From JALOLG01 sp963776935 (lineage in GTDB: Bacteria; Actinomycetota; Acidimicrobiia; Acidimicrobiales; Ilumatobacteraceae): 64,000 nucleotides of DNA. Of the stretch, positions 55,977 through 64,000 are shown one piece after another; position 1 is the stretch's first letter; the number at the start of each line of letters is the position of its first letter. A model generated the notes under the pieces. The model was given only the letters and a program-made list of their open reading frames with translations. It was not told where the DNA came from and searched no databases. Position numbers and translations under genes: made by a program. The stretch lies in assembly GCA_963776935.1 (NCBI GenBank), contig CAVZOP010000002.1, positions 992,001-1,056,000 on the forward strand, written 5' to 3'.

Positions 55977-57177
55977 CCAACTTGCCGTCCTGGTAGACCG
56001 ACACGATCCGGTCGCCGATGGTGTCGACGTCGAGGGGGTCGCCGTCGACCACCACCAGATCGGCGCGCTTGCCCGGCTCGACCGTGCCACGGTCGTCGAG
56101 CACGCCCAGCAACTCGGCGGCAGTTCGCGTCGTCGCCACGAGCGCGTCGCTGGGCGACATCCCACAGCTCACCATCTGCCCGAGCTCGCGCAGGTTCTGC
56201 CCGTGCGGCATCACCCCACTGTCGGTGCCCATCGCGACCTTGACGCCTGCGGCGATAGCACGCGCGATCGAGTCGCGGTGGGCCTCCATGACCATCTTCG
56301 TCTTGGTGATCGCGTACTCGGGGACGTTGATCCCGCGGTCGGCCGCCTCGAGCACGCCCATCGGCGCCACCAGCGTCGGCACGAGGTAGGTCCCCCGCTC
56401 GATCATCATCTCGATCGCCTCGTCGTCGAGGTAGATGCCGTGCTCGATCGACCGCACACCGGCGCGCACCGCCGACTTGATGCCGTCGGTCGCCTGGGCG
56501 TGGCTCATCACCCACTTGCCGGCCGCCGTCGCCTCGGCCACCAACACATCCAGCTCCTCGTCGCGGAAGTGTCCGTGTCGCGGGTCGTCACGAGGCGACA
56601 GCACACCGCCCGACGTGCAGACCTTGATCACGTCGGCACCGGCGCGGATCAACTCACGGACCTTGCGCCGCATCTCCTCCGGCCCGTCGACGACGCTGCT
56701 CGGCTTGCCCGGGTGGGCGATGCCCAGGAAACCGGGGAGGTGGGCGCCGCACACCTGCCACCGGTCGGCGTGCCCGCCGGTCTGGCTCAGGATCGTGATC
56801 GAGATCAACATCCGGGGGCCGGCGACGAGGCCGCTCGCCTGCGCCTCCTTGACGCCGAGATCCGAGCCGCCGGCCTCGCGGACGGTCGTGACACCGGCCG
56901 CCAAGGTGCGGGCCATCCGTTCCGCGGCGAGGTAGAAGTTCAGCGAGAACGGCGTGACGACCGACGACATCGGGTCGAGGTTGCCGTCGGACATGAAGTG
57001 CACGTGGCTGTCGATGAAGCCCGGCACGATCGTGCGCCCGTTGCAGTCGACCGCGTCGTCGCCGTCGAGCCCAGGGCCGACCTCGACGATCCGACCGTCT
57101 TCGACCACGACGTCGGCGGCGGCCGCCGCGCCACCGTTGCCGTCGAACACCGCTCCGCCGCTGAACACGGTACGCAT
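55960..57177 (-). CDS. Amidohydrolase family protein (imidazolonepropionase/prolidase-like)
   Basis: Metal-dependent hydrolase of 405 residues. Ligand motifs: FIDSHVHFMSD (HxH), KVCTSGGVLSP (carbamylated lysine position), WVMSHAQA, SIEHGIYLD and AMGTDSGVMPHG with the catalytic aspartate. The layout matches the group containing dipeptidases and Xaa-Pro hydrolases; the substrate is unknown. ATG 57177 follows TACGGT by 6 bases. Confidence 0.9.
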   Translation of the reverse strand: MRTVFSGGAVFDGNGGAAAAADVVVEDGRIVEVGPGLDGDDAVDCNGRTIVPGFIDSHVHFMSDGNLDPMSSVVTPFSLNFYLAAERMARTLAAGVTTVREAGGSDLGVKEAQASGLVAGPRMLISITILSQTGGHADRWQVCGAHLPGFLGIAHPGKPSSVVDGPEEMRRKVRELIRAGADVIKVCTSGGVLSPRDDPRHGHFRDEELDVLVAEATAAGKWVMSHAQATDGIKSAVRAGVRSIEHGIYLDDEAIEMMIERGTYLVPTLVAPMGVLEAADRGINVPEYAITKTKMVMEAHRDSIARAIAAGVKVAMGTDSGVMPHGQNLRELGQMVSCGMSPSDALVATTRTAAELLGVLDDRGTVEPGKRADLVVVDGDPLDVDTIGDRIVSVYQDGKLVTSTP

Positions 57178-57183
57178 GGATCT

Positions 57184-57189
57184 ACCGTA
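57184..57189 (-). promoter_or_regulatory. -10 box for the amidohydrolase gene
   Basis: Minus-strand TACGGT, 6 bases from ATG 57177. The reverse reading TACCGT (57183-57188) could drive the divergent lipase gene with a leader of about 30 bases. Confidence 0.5.
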
Positions 57190-57221
57190 GGTGTCAGGAC
57201 CGCTTCCGTCCCACCCCGCCC

Positions 57222-57924
57222 ATGCCCCACCAGCCCCGCGCGCCCACCATTGCCGAGACGTTCGCCCGCGAGGCGCGCTCCGGACGCGAGCTCTTCCGCC
57301 TCCCGATGCACGCCGCCAGCCTCCGGCGGCTGCCCCGTGGCACGGGCCGGCCGGTCCTGCTCCTGCCCGGCCTCGCCGCGACCGACGTGTCGCTGCTCGC
57401 CCTCACCCGTTTCCTCCGGCGCCTCGGCCACGACGCCCACCAACTCGGCCTCGGTCGCATCACGCCCGACGTCGCGGGCACGGTCCCACTCGTGCTCGAT
57501 CGGATTCGGCAGCTCGCCGACGGCGACACCGTCGCTCTCGTCGGTCAGAGCCTCGGTGGTGTGCTCGCCCGCGAGGCAGCGCGCCAGGAGCCGCACCTCG
57601 TCCGTCGCATCGTCACGTTCGGATCGCCGGTGGTCGGCGGTCCCGCCTACACCGCGACCCGCAACCGCTACTCGGCCCGCGAGCGCGACGAGATCCGGCG
57701 TCGCGTCGACGAGCGATCGCGGATCCCACTCCCGGTGCCCGTCACCGCGATCTGGAGCGCCAACGACGGCATCGTCTCCCCCGCGGCGTGCATCGACCTT
57801 CGCCATCCCGCACGTCGAGAACGTCGAGGTCACCAGCAGCCACCTCGGCATGGGGTTCGATCCCGACGTCTGGCGGGTCGTTGCCAGGCGGCTTGCACTC
57901 GACGGGACGGGCCCGCAGCGGTGA
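57222..57924 (+). CDS. Lipase-like alpha/beta hydrolase, one frameshift
   Basis: Hydrolase with a bare LLLPGLAATDVS oxyanion region, the lipase elbow LVGQSLGGVLAREAAR and TFGSPVVGGP, similar to PGAP1-type or triacylglycerol lipases. The acid is in WSANDGIVSP. An indel near 57798 separates ACIDL from AIPHVENVEVTSSHLGMGF, which holds the catalytic histidine. No signal peptide is seen. It is followed after 61 bases by the dehalogenase gene in the same direction. Confidence 0.85.
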
Positions 57925-57985
57925 TGATCCATGCCGTGGCACGACGACGAGCGCATGATCGTGAGGCCGTGATCGTGGAGGCGAG

Positions 57986-58885
57986 ATGACCACCGCACCG
58001 CTGTCGAAGACGTACGCGACGATCCTCGGCAAGCAGATGGCGTACCACGAGTCGGGCGACGGCGGCCCCGGCGACGACGCCGTCGTCTTCCTGCACGGCA
58101 ACCCGACGTCGTCGTACCTGTGGCGCGATGTCATCCCTCACGTACGCGACCGCGCCACGCATCCGGTTCGATGCATCGCGCCCGACCTGATCGGGATGGG
58201 CGACAGCGACAAGCTCGACGACCCCGGTCCCGGCTCGTACCGATTCGTCGAGCACCGGCGCTACCTCGACGGCCTGCTCGACCACCTCGACCTCGGCGAC
58301 CGCGTCACGTTCGTCGTGCACGACTGGGGTTCGGCGCTCGGGTTCGACTGGGCCAACCGCCACCGCGACCGGGTCGCCGGCATCGCCTACATGGAGGCGA
58401 TCGTCCGGCCCCTCGGCTGGGACGACTGGCCCGAGGGTGCTCGCCGGTTCTTCCAGGCGCTGCGATCGCCCGCCGGCGACGAGATGGTCCTGACCAAGAA
58501 CCTCTTCGTCGAGACGATCCTGCCGGCCTCGATCCTGCGCGCCCTCGCCCCCGGCGAGATGGCCGAGTACCGCCGGCCGTTCGCCGAGCCCGGCGAGGGA
58601 CGACGACCGACCGTCACGTGGCCACGTGAGATCCCGATCGACGGCGAGCCGGCCGACGTCACGGCGATCGTGCACGAGTACGCCGACTGGCTCGCTTCGG
58701 CCGACGTCCCCAAGCTGTTCGTGAACGCCGAGCCCGGTTCGATCCTCGTCGGCCCGCAACGGGAGTTCTGTCGCACGTGGCCCAACCAGACCGAGGTCAC
58801 CGTCGCCGGGAACCACTTCATCCAAGAAGACAGCGCCGACGAGATCGGCCAGGCGATCGCGACATGGCGCGCAACGATCGTCTGA
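57986..58885 (+). CDS. Haloalkane dehalogenase (LinB-like, subfamily II)
   Basis: Hydrolytic removal of halide from haloalkanes, giving an alcohol. The full catalytic set is visible: nucleophile D113 in FVVHDWGS, halide-binding N39 in FLHGNPTSS and W114, acid E137 in AYMEAIVRP, base H277 in AGNHFIQED. Stretches such as KLFVNAEPGS and EFCRTWPNQTEVTVAG are strikingly LinB-like. At 299 residues the length is normal. ATG 57986 has GGAGGCG a few bases upstream. The next gene encodes a VOC-cupin protein. Confidence 0.93.
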   Translation: MTTAPLSKTYATILGKQMAYHESGDGGPGDDAVVFLHGNPTSSYLWRDVIPHVRDRATHPVRCIAPDLIGMGDSDKLDDPGPGSYRFVEHRRYLDGLLDHLDLGDRVTFVVHDWGSALGFDWANRHRDRVAGIAYMEAIVRPLGWDDWPEGARRFFQALRSPAGDEMVLTKNLFVETILPASILRALAPGEMAEYRRPFAEPGEGRRPTVTWPREIPIDGEPADVTAIVHEYADWLASADVPKLFVNAEPGSILVGPQREFCRTWPNQTEVTVAGNHFIQEDSADEIGQAIATWRATIV

Positions 58886-58902
58886 GCGCGACCGGGGCCA
58901 CG

Positions 58903-60006
58903 ATGTACGCCCCGGAGATGATCCACTCGGCGCAGATCGTCCTGCCGTGCGCCGACCTCGATCCGACCGTCGAGTTCTTCGTCGACCGTCTCGGCTTCCG
59001 TCTCGACGCGATCTTCCCCGCCGACGATCCCTCGGTCGCGGTGCTGTCCGGGCACGGTGCCACGGTCCGCCTCGACGGGTCACTCGACGGCGCAGCGGGG
59101 CACCTGCGCCTGCTGTTCGATGACTCCAGGCTGGTCGACGCGGGGACCGTCGTCGCTCCGAACGGCACCGTGATCGACATGGTGCGTGCCGACCCACCCG
59201 TCGAGGTGCCACCCGTCGTCGAGGAGCTCGTGATCAACCGGCTCCACGACGAAGCGCGCTGGATCGTCGGGCGCGCCGGGATGCGGTACCGCGACCTGAT
59301 CCCAGGCCGGCTCGGGGGGAGCTTCATCGCCTCGCACATCCACATCCCCGACGCCGGCCCGGTACCCGACTACGTCCACTTCCACCACGTCCGCTTCCAG
59401 ATGATCTTCTGCGCCAGAGGTTGGGTCCGCCTGGTCTACGAGGACCAGGGCGAGCCGTTCGTGCTCGAAGCGGGCGACTGCGTGTTGCAGCCGCCCCGCA
59501 TCCGGCACCGGGTGCTCGAATGCTCGGCCGACCTCGAGGTCGTCGAGATCGGTTGTCCCGCCGAGCACGAGACGATCGTCGAGCACACGATCGAACTGCC
59601 GACCGCGCAGCTGCGTCCCGATCGCGAGTTCGGCGGGCAGCGCTTCACCCGCCACCAGGCATCGCTCGCCGCGTGGCGGCCGTGGCACCGGAGCGGCTTC
59701 GAGCAGCGTGACCTCGGGATCGGCGACGCGACGGGAGGTCTCGCCGGCGCCAGGGTCGTGCGGGCCGCCGGTCCGCCATCGCCCGAGCGACTCGCCCACC
59801 ACACCGAGTTCCAGTTCCTCTTCGTGCTCGGCGGCACCGTAACGCTCGACCTTGGCACGCTCGACACTGGCGACGGGAGCGAAGTGCAACTGGGTCCCGG
59901 CGACGCGGTGTCGATCCCGGGTGCGGTCCGCTGGGCGCTGCTCGACAGCAGTCCCGATCTCGAGTTGCTCGACGTCACACTTCCCGCCAGCGTCACGCCG
60001 CGATGA
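58903..60006 (+). CDS. VOC domain fused to two cupin domains
   Basis: A 367-residue triple-domain protein. Residues 5-85 look like a glyoxalase/VOC fold (SAQIVLPCADLDPTVEFFVDRLGF). The first cupin is at about 130-230 (HIHIPDAGPVPDYVHFHHVRFQMIF, VLEAGDCVLQPPRIRHRVLE, with metal-type histidines). The second is at about 275-360 (HHTEFQFLFVLGG, LGPGDAVSIPGAVRW). It may be a dioxygenase or a ligand sensor. ATG 58903 was chosen; ATG 58864 would overlap the dehalogenase gene. Its stop overlaps the transporter start (ATGA). Confidence 0.8.
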   Translation: MYAPEMIHSAQIVLPCADLDPTVEFFVDRLGFRLDAIFPADDPSVAVLSGHGATVRLDGSLDGAAGHLRLLFDDSRLVDAGTVVAPNGTVIDMVRADPPVEVPPVVEELVINRLHDEARWIVGRAGMRYRDLIPGRLGGSFIASHIHIPDAGPVPDYVHFHHVRFQMIFCARGWVRLVYEDQGEPFVLEAGDCVLQPPRIRHRVLECSADLEVVEIGCPAEHETIVEHTIELPTAQLRPDREFGGQRFTRHQASLAAWRPWHRSGFEQRDLGIGDATGGLAGARVVRAAGPPSPERLAHHTEFQFLFVLGGTVTLDLGTLDTGDGSEVQLGPGDAVSIPGAVRWALLDSSPDLELLDVTLPASVTPR

Positions 60007-61223
60007 CCGGTCGATCGAGTCACCAGCGTGACTCACCGCGGGCCTGGCTGACCGTCGTCGCCGCCTTCTTCTCGTCGGCCGTGACGCTCGGCATCGCCTA
60101 CAGCTTCGGCGCCTTCTTCGAATCGATGAGCGAGGAGTTCGGTGCCGATCGCAGCGCGACCGCGGTCATCTTCGGGATCACGACGTTCACGTTCTTCTGG
60201 CTCAGCATCATCACCGGGCGCGCCCTCGATCGATGGGGCCCGCGGCCGATCCTCGTCGTCGGTGCGACGGCGCTGTTCGTGGGCTTGATGGCGACCAGCC
60301 GGGTCGAGTCACTCACCGCCGGGTACGTCACGTACGGCGCCGGGGTCGGGATCGCCGCAGCGTGTGGATACGTGCCCATGGTCGCTCTGGTCGGCGGCTG
60401 GTTCGAACACAAGCGGGCGGTCGCCGTCGGGCTCGCCGTCGCCGGCATCGGCGTCGGCACGTTGGTGCTGTCGCCGCTCGCGGCGGCGTTGATCGACCGC
60501 AACGGCTGGCGTGACACCTACGTCGCCTACGCGATCGGCGGAGCGTCGATCCTGCTGCTGTGCATCCCGCTCGTCGACCGTCCGCCCGGGCGGGCGGGTC
60601 CGCAACCCTCGCGCTTTGGCGACGCACTCGGGTCGCCGGTGTTCCGGCGGCTCCACCTCTCGGCGTTCGCGCTCGGCCTCAGCCTGTTCGTGCCGTTCGT
60701 GTTCATCGGCCAGTACGCCAAGGATCGCGACGTCAACTCGGTCGCGGCGGCGGTGCTGGTCGGGATCCTCGGCGGATCCAGCGTGCTCGCCAGGGTCGGC
60801 TTCGGTTCGCTCGTGAGCCGGTTCGGCTCGTTCCGCCTCTACCGCGGCTGCTTCGCGCTCCACGCCGCGAGCTTCTTGTCGTGGGCCGTGGCCGGCTCGT
60901 CGTACGCGCTGATGGTCGTGTTCGTGCTCGTGCTGGGCGTCGGGTACGGCGGGTTCGTCGCTCTCGGGCCGATCGTCATCAGCGATCACCTGGGCGTGGC
61001 CGGGCTCGGTTCGATCCTGGGGATCTTCTACACGGCGCCCGGGCTCGGCGGCTTGATCGGTCCCCCGTCGGCCGGGTGGCTGATCGACCGGACCGACTCG
61101 TACACGCCGGCGATCCTCGTCGCCTTCGCATGCGGCGTCGCCGCGTTCACCCTCCTCCACACGTTGCCGATCGGTGCCGACGGCCGTCTCGCCCGAGCAC
61201 CGAATATTGAGGTGGACTACTGA
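60003..61223 (+). CDS. MFS transporter (monocarboxylate / oxalate-formate antiporter type)
   Basis: A 406-residue 12-helix transporter: AWLTVVAAFFSSAVTLGIAY in helix 1, TGRALDRWGPRPIL as motif A, GVGIAAACGYVPMVALVGGWF in helices 4-5, and FYTAPGLGGLIGPPSAGWLID near helix 11. The layout fits the monocarboxylate porter family. Being translationally coupled to the VOC-cupin gene, it may carry the product or substrate of that unit (inference). Confidence 0.88.
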   Translation: MTGRSSHQRDSPRAWLTVVAAFFSSAVTLGIAYSFGAFFESMSEEFGADRSATAVIFGITTFTFFWLSIITGRALDRWGPRPILVVGATALFVGLMATSRVESLTAGYVTYGAGVGIAAACGYVPMVALVGGWFEHKRAVAVGLAVAGIGVGTLVLSPLAAALIDRNGWRDTYVAYAIGGASILLLCIPLVDRPPGRAGPQPSRFGDALGSPVFRRLHLSAFALGLSLFVPFVFIGQYAKDRDVNSVAAAVLVGILGGSSVLARVGFGSLVSRFGSFRLYRGCFALHAASFLSWAVAGSSYALMVVFVLVLGVGYGGFVALGPIVISDHLGVAGLGSILGIFYTAPGLGGLIGPPSAGWLIDRTDSYTPAILVAFACGVAAFTLLHTLPIGADGRLARAPNIEVDY

Positions 61224-61343
61224 CCGACCGCGGAGCCGTCTTGTCACCCGACCGTTCACGTCGTAGCGTGCGCGATCGAACATTGTCAGTGGGCGGGTGT
61301 GGGGGCACCGCGTACACACGCGGACCCTCAGAATCGAGGGAAG

Positions 61344-64000
61344 ATGAGTCTCCTGACGGCCCCCCTGCGCAAGCTCGTCCCGGTGACGAGCCTGATGTTG
61401 GCGACGGCGGTGGTCGCCGCCGGGAGCCTGACCGCTCCCGCCATCGCAGCTCCCGGCGAGAACGTCCGCAACGGGGACTTCTCGGCCGGGACGGATCAGT
61501 GGTTCACGACCGGGAACCTGACGCCGACGATCGTCGACGGCCGGCTGTGCGTCGACGTGCCGGGCGGCACCGTGAACCCGTGGGACGCGATCGTCGGCCA
61601 GAACGACATCGCCCTCGACGAAGGGGTGACCTATCGCTACGCGTACGAGGTCTCATCGAGCGTCGACGGCAAGAACGCGCGCGCCCTCGTCGGGCTGTCG
61701 GTCGACCCGTTCACCGCCTACTTCACCGCCAACGAACTGCTCACCACGACGACCACGTCGTCGAGCAACACCTTCGAGCAGCCGGCGACCACGGCCCAGG
61801 GGCAGGTGGCGTTCCAAATCGGCGGCTCACCAGATCCCTGGACGTTCTGCGTCGACAACGTCTCGCTCGCCGCGGGCGGCGAGAACGTCCGCAACGGGGA
61901 CTTCTCGGCCGGGACGGATCAGTGGTTCACGACCGGGAACCTGACGCCGACGATCGTCGACGGGCCGGCTGTGCGTCGACGTGCCGGGCGGCACCGTGAA
62001 CCCGTGGGACGCGATCGTCGGCCAGAACGACATCGCCCTCGACGAAGGGGTGACCTATCGCTACGCGTACGAGGTCTCGTCGAGCGTCGACGGCAAGAAC
62101 GCGCGCTGCCCTCGTCGGGCTGTCGGTCGACCCGTTCACCGCCTACTTCACCGCCAACGAACTGCTCACCACGACGACCACGTCGTCGAGCAACACCTTC
62201 GAGCAGCCGGCGACCACGGCCCAGGGGCAGGTGGCGTTCCAAATCGGCGGCTCACCGGATCCCTGGACGTTCTGCGTCGACAACGTCTCGCTCACCGGCG
62301 GATCGGCGCCCGAGCCGTACGTTCCCGACACCGGGCCGCGCGTCCGCGTCAACCAGGTCGGGTACCTCCCCAACGGCCCGAAGGGCGCCACGCTCGTCAC
62401 CGAGGCGACCGACGCCTTGGCGTGGGAGCTGACCGACGCCGCCGGGCAGGTCGTCCGGTCGGGCGTCACACAGCCGGCCGGGATCGACGTCACGTCGGGG
62501 TTGAACGTTCACGAGATCGACTTCAGCCGGTACACCCGTCCAGGCGAGGGCTTCACGCTCACCGCCGACGGCGAGACCAGCCACCCGTTCGACATCTCGT
62601 CGGCGGCGTACGAGCAGCTGCGAGTCGACGCCCTGTCGCTGTACTACCCCCAGCGCAGCGGCACGCCGATCCTCGGCTCGATCGCCGGCGCCGAATACGC
62701 CCGCGCCGCCGGCCACGTGAGCGTGCCGCCGAACACCGGCGACGTGGCGGTGCCCTGCCAGACGCCGGAGTTCTCGCAGACGGTGTACGGCGAACCGTGG
62801 ACGTGCGACTACACGCTCGACGTCACCGGCGGTTGGTACGACGCCGGCGACCACGGCAAGTACGTCGTCAACGGCGGCATCTCGGTGGCCCAGCTGATGA
62901 GCACGTGGGAGCGCAACCAGAACACCCGCTTCACCGACCTCCAGGCGCTGGCCGACAGCACGCTCCCCGTCCCCGAGCGCGGCAACGGCGTCCCCGACGT
63001 CCTCGACGAGGCCCGCTGGGAGCTCGAGTGGATGCTCACGATGCAGGTGCCGACCGGCAAGCCGCTGGCGGGCATGGTGCACCACAAGGTGCACGACAGC
63101 CAGTGGACCGGCCTGCCACTCGACCCGGCAGCCGACGACAGGGTGCGCGAGCTGCACCGACCGTCGACGGCGGCGACGTTGAACCTCGCCGCTGTGGCCG
63201 CCCAGGGCGCCCGCGTCTTCGAGCCCTTCGACGAGGACTTCTCGGCCGAGCTGCTCGACGCCGCCCGAATCGCGTGGACGGCCGCCAACGCCAACCCGGC
63301 GCTGTACGCGCCCGCCGCCGACGGGAACTCCGGTGGCGGTCCGTACGACGACTCGGACGTCACGGACGAGTTCTACTGGGCGGCCGCCGAGCTCTATCGT
63401 GACGACCGGCGAGCTGCCGTACAAGCAGGCCGTCCTCGCGTCGCCGCTCCACGGCCCGGGCCAGATCCCGGTGGACGGGTTCGACTGGAGGACGATGGCA
63501 CCGCTCGCCCAGATCGACCTGGCGACGCTGCACAACGGCCTCCCCCAGCGGTGGCAGATCAGGAACTGGGTGCTCGCGGGCGCCGACGCGATCCTCGCCC
63601 TCCAGGACCAGCAGCCGTGGGGCCAGCCCTACGCCCCGGCGACCAACCAGTGGGCGTGGGGCTCGACCGCCCAGATCCTGAACAACATGGTCGTGCTGGC
63701 AACGGCGTACGACCTCACGTACGAGAACGAGTACCGGGACGGCGTGATCGCCGGCATGGACTTCCTCCTCGGCCGGAACGCGTTGAACATCTCGTACGTC
63801 ACCGGCTACGGCGACGTGTACTCACAGAACCAGCACAGCCGGATGTACGCCAACCAGCTGAACGCGTCGCTGCCGAACCCGCCTCCCGGCACGATCGCCG
63901 GCGGCCCGAACTCGAGCATCCAGGACCCCGTTGCGCAACGACTGCTCCAGGGCTGTGCGCCCCAGTTCTGCTACATCGACGACATCGAGTCGTGGTCGAC
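61344..64000 (+). CDS. Secreted GH9 family endoglucanase with tandem CBM, 3' end cut, three frameshifts
   Basis: Exported cellulase. The signal peptide (1-36) ends AIAA. Two near-identical carbohydrate-binding modules (CBM4/9-like, GENVRNGDFSAGTDQWF to WTFCVDNVSL, about 140 residues each) follow. Next come an Ig-like CelD-N domain (RVRVNQVGYLPNGPKGATLV) and the GH9 catalytic domain (GWYDAGDHGKYVVNGG with the two catalytic-base aspartates, GVPDVLDEARWELEWML, and NALNISYVTGYGDVYSQNQHS at the cleft). The acid glutamate lies beyond 64000. Indels are near 61963 and 62106 in the second module and near 63401. GAGGGA precedes ATG 61344 closely. Confidence 0.92.
61455..62298 (+). repeat. Two tandem ~420-base copies of a CBM-encoding segment
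   Basis: Copy 1 is 61455-61877, copy 2 is 61878 to about 62298. I count two substitutions in the shared part and two single-base insertions, both in copy 2 (extra G near 61963, extra T near 62106). Copy 1 is in frame throughout. Confidence 0.9.

Overview
The window is GC-rich chromosomal DNA from an actinobacterium, most likely one of the Acidimicrobiia (Ilumatobacter-like). The basis is gene content: a GuaB1-type IMP dehydrogenase relative, small DUF3073-like and DUF3151 proteins, a DUF222-HNH protein, two DUF2510 membrane proteins, and start codons that sit directly behind TAnnnT boxes. The assignment is inference. No tRNA, rRNA, CRISPR array, prophage or complete insertion sequence was seen. 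Coding density is very high; the only non-coding stretch over 300 bases is 25291-25630, which holds a five-copy repeat array.

Layout. 1-6.3 kb, mostly minus: alaS (runs off the left edge), a cysteine-rich protein, a small acidic protein, rnd, a rhodanese, a MobA-like transferase and DUF3151. 6.4-18.5 kb, mixed core metabolism: a transporter, pyk with a hydrolase, phosphatase and aminopeptidase genes, a guaB1-cmk-plsC run, a hydrolase-tsaC pair, and xylB with a DnaJ-domain gene. 18.7-24.3 kb: a branched-chain amino acid type ABC transporter. Its binding protein has its two lobes in swapped order, and its LivH permease appears to carry an N-terminal secreted beta-sandwich domain. 24.4-28.2 kb: ctaA, the repeat array, then an SDR, a methyltransferase and a phosphatase. 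28.3-35.2 kb: small membrane and DinB-fold proteins and a heterodimeric ABC exporter. 35.2-44.7 kb: an acetyltransferase, an esterase, a P1 peptidase, a CPBP protease, an FAD oxidase, an M1 peptidase lipoprotein and a secreted CAP protein. 44.7-49.9 kb: a ProA-like dehydrogenase, a metallo-beta-lactamase-fold hydrolase, a biotinyl-carboxyltransferase fusion and a UDP-xylose synthase. 50-52.7 kb: a DUF222-HNH gene lying between that synthase and ugd. 52.9-61.2 kb: MscS, DUF2207 and thrH; an amidohydrolase; then lipase, LinB-like dehalogenase, VOC-cupin protein and carboxylate transporter in one direction. 61.3 kb to the end: a secreted GH9 cellulase with a freshly duplicated carbohydrate-binding module.

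Two features cut across the window. First, about eighteen starts on both strands have a TAnnnT hexamer 5-8 bases before the start codon, which predicts leaderless transcripts as a main mode of expression. Second, about thirty single-base frameshifts interrupt otherwise well-conserved proteins, thirteen of them between 19.9 and 24.2 kb. Because the protein continues cleanly in the next frame each time, these look like sequence errors rather than decay. Such genes are annotated as single CDS with the break position stated.

Functional links: ugd and the UDP-xylose synthase make successive steps from UDP-glucose to UDP-xylose. The 57.2-61.2 kb genes could form a small organohalide or carboxylate utilisation unit. 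The liv genes form a complete importer with the binding protein facing the permease and ATPase operon across a shared terminator.
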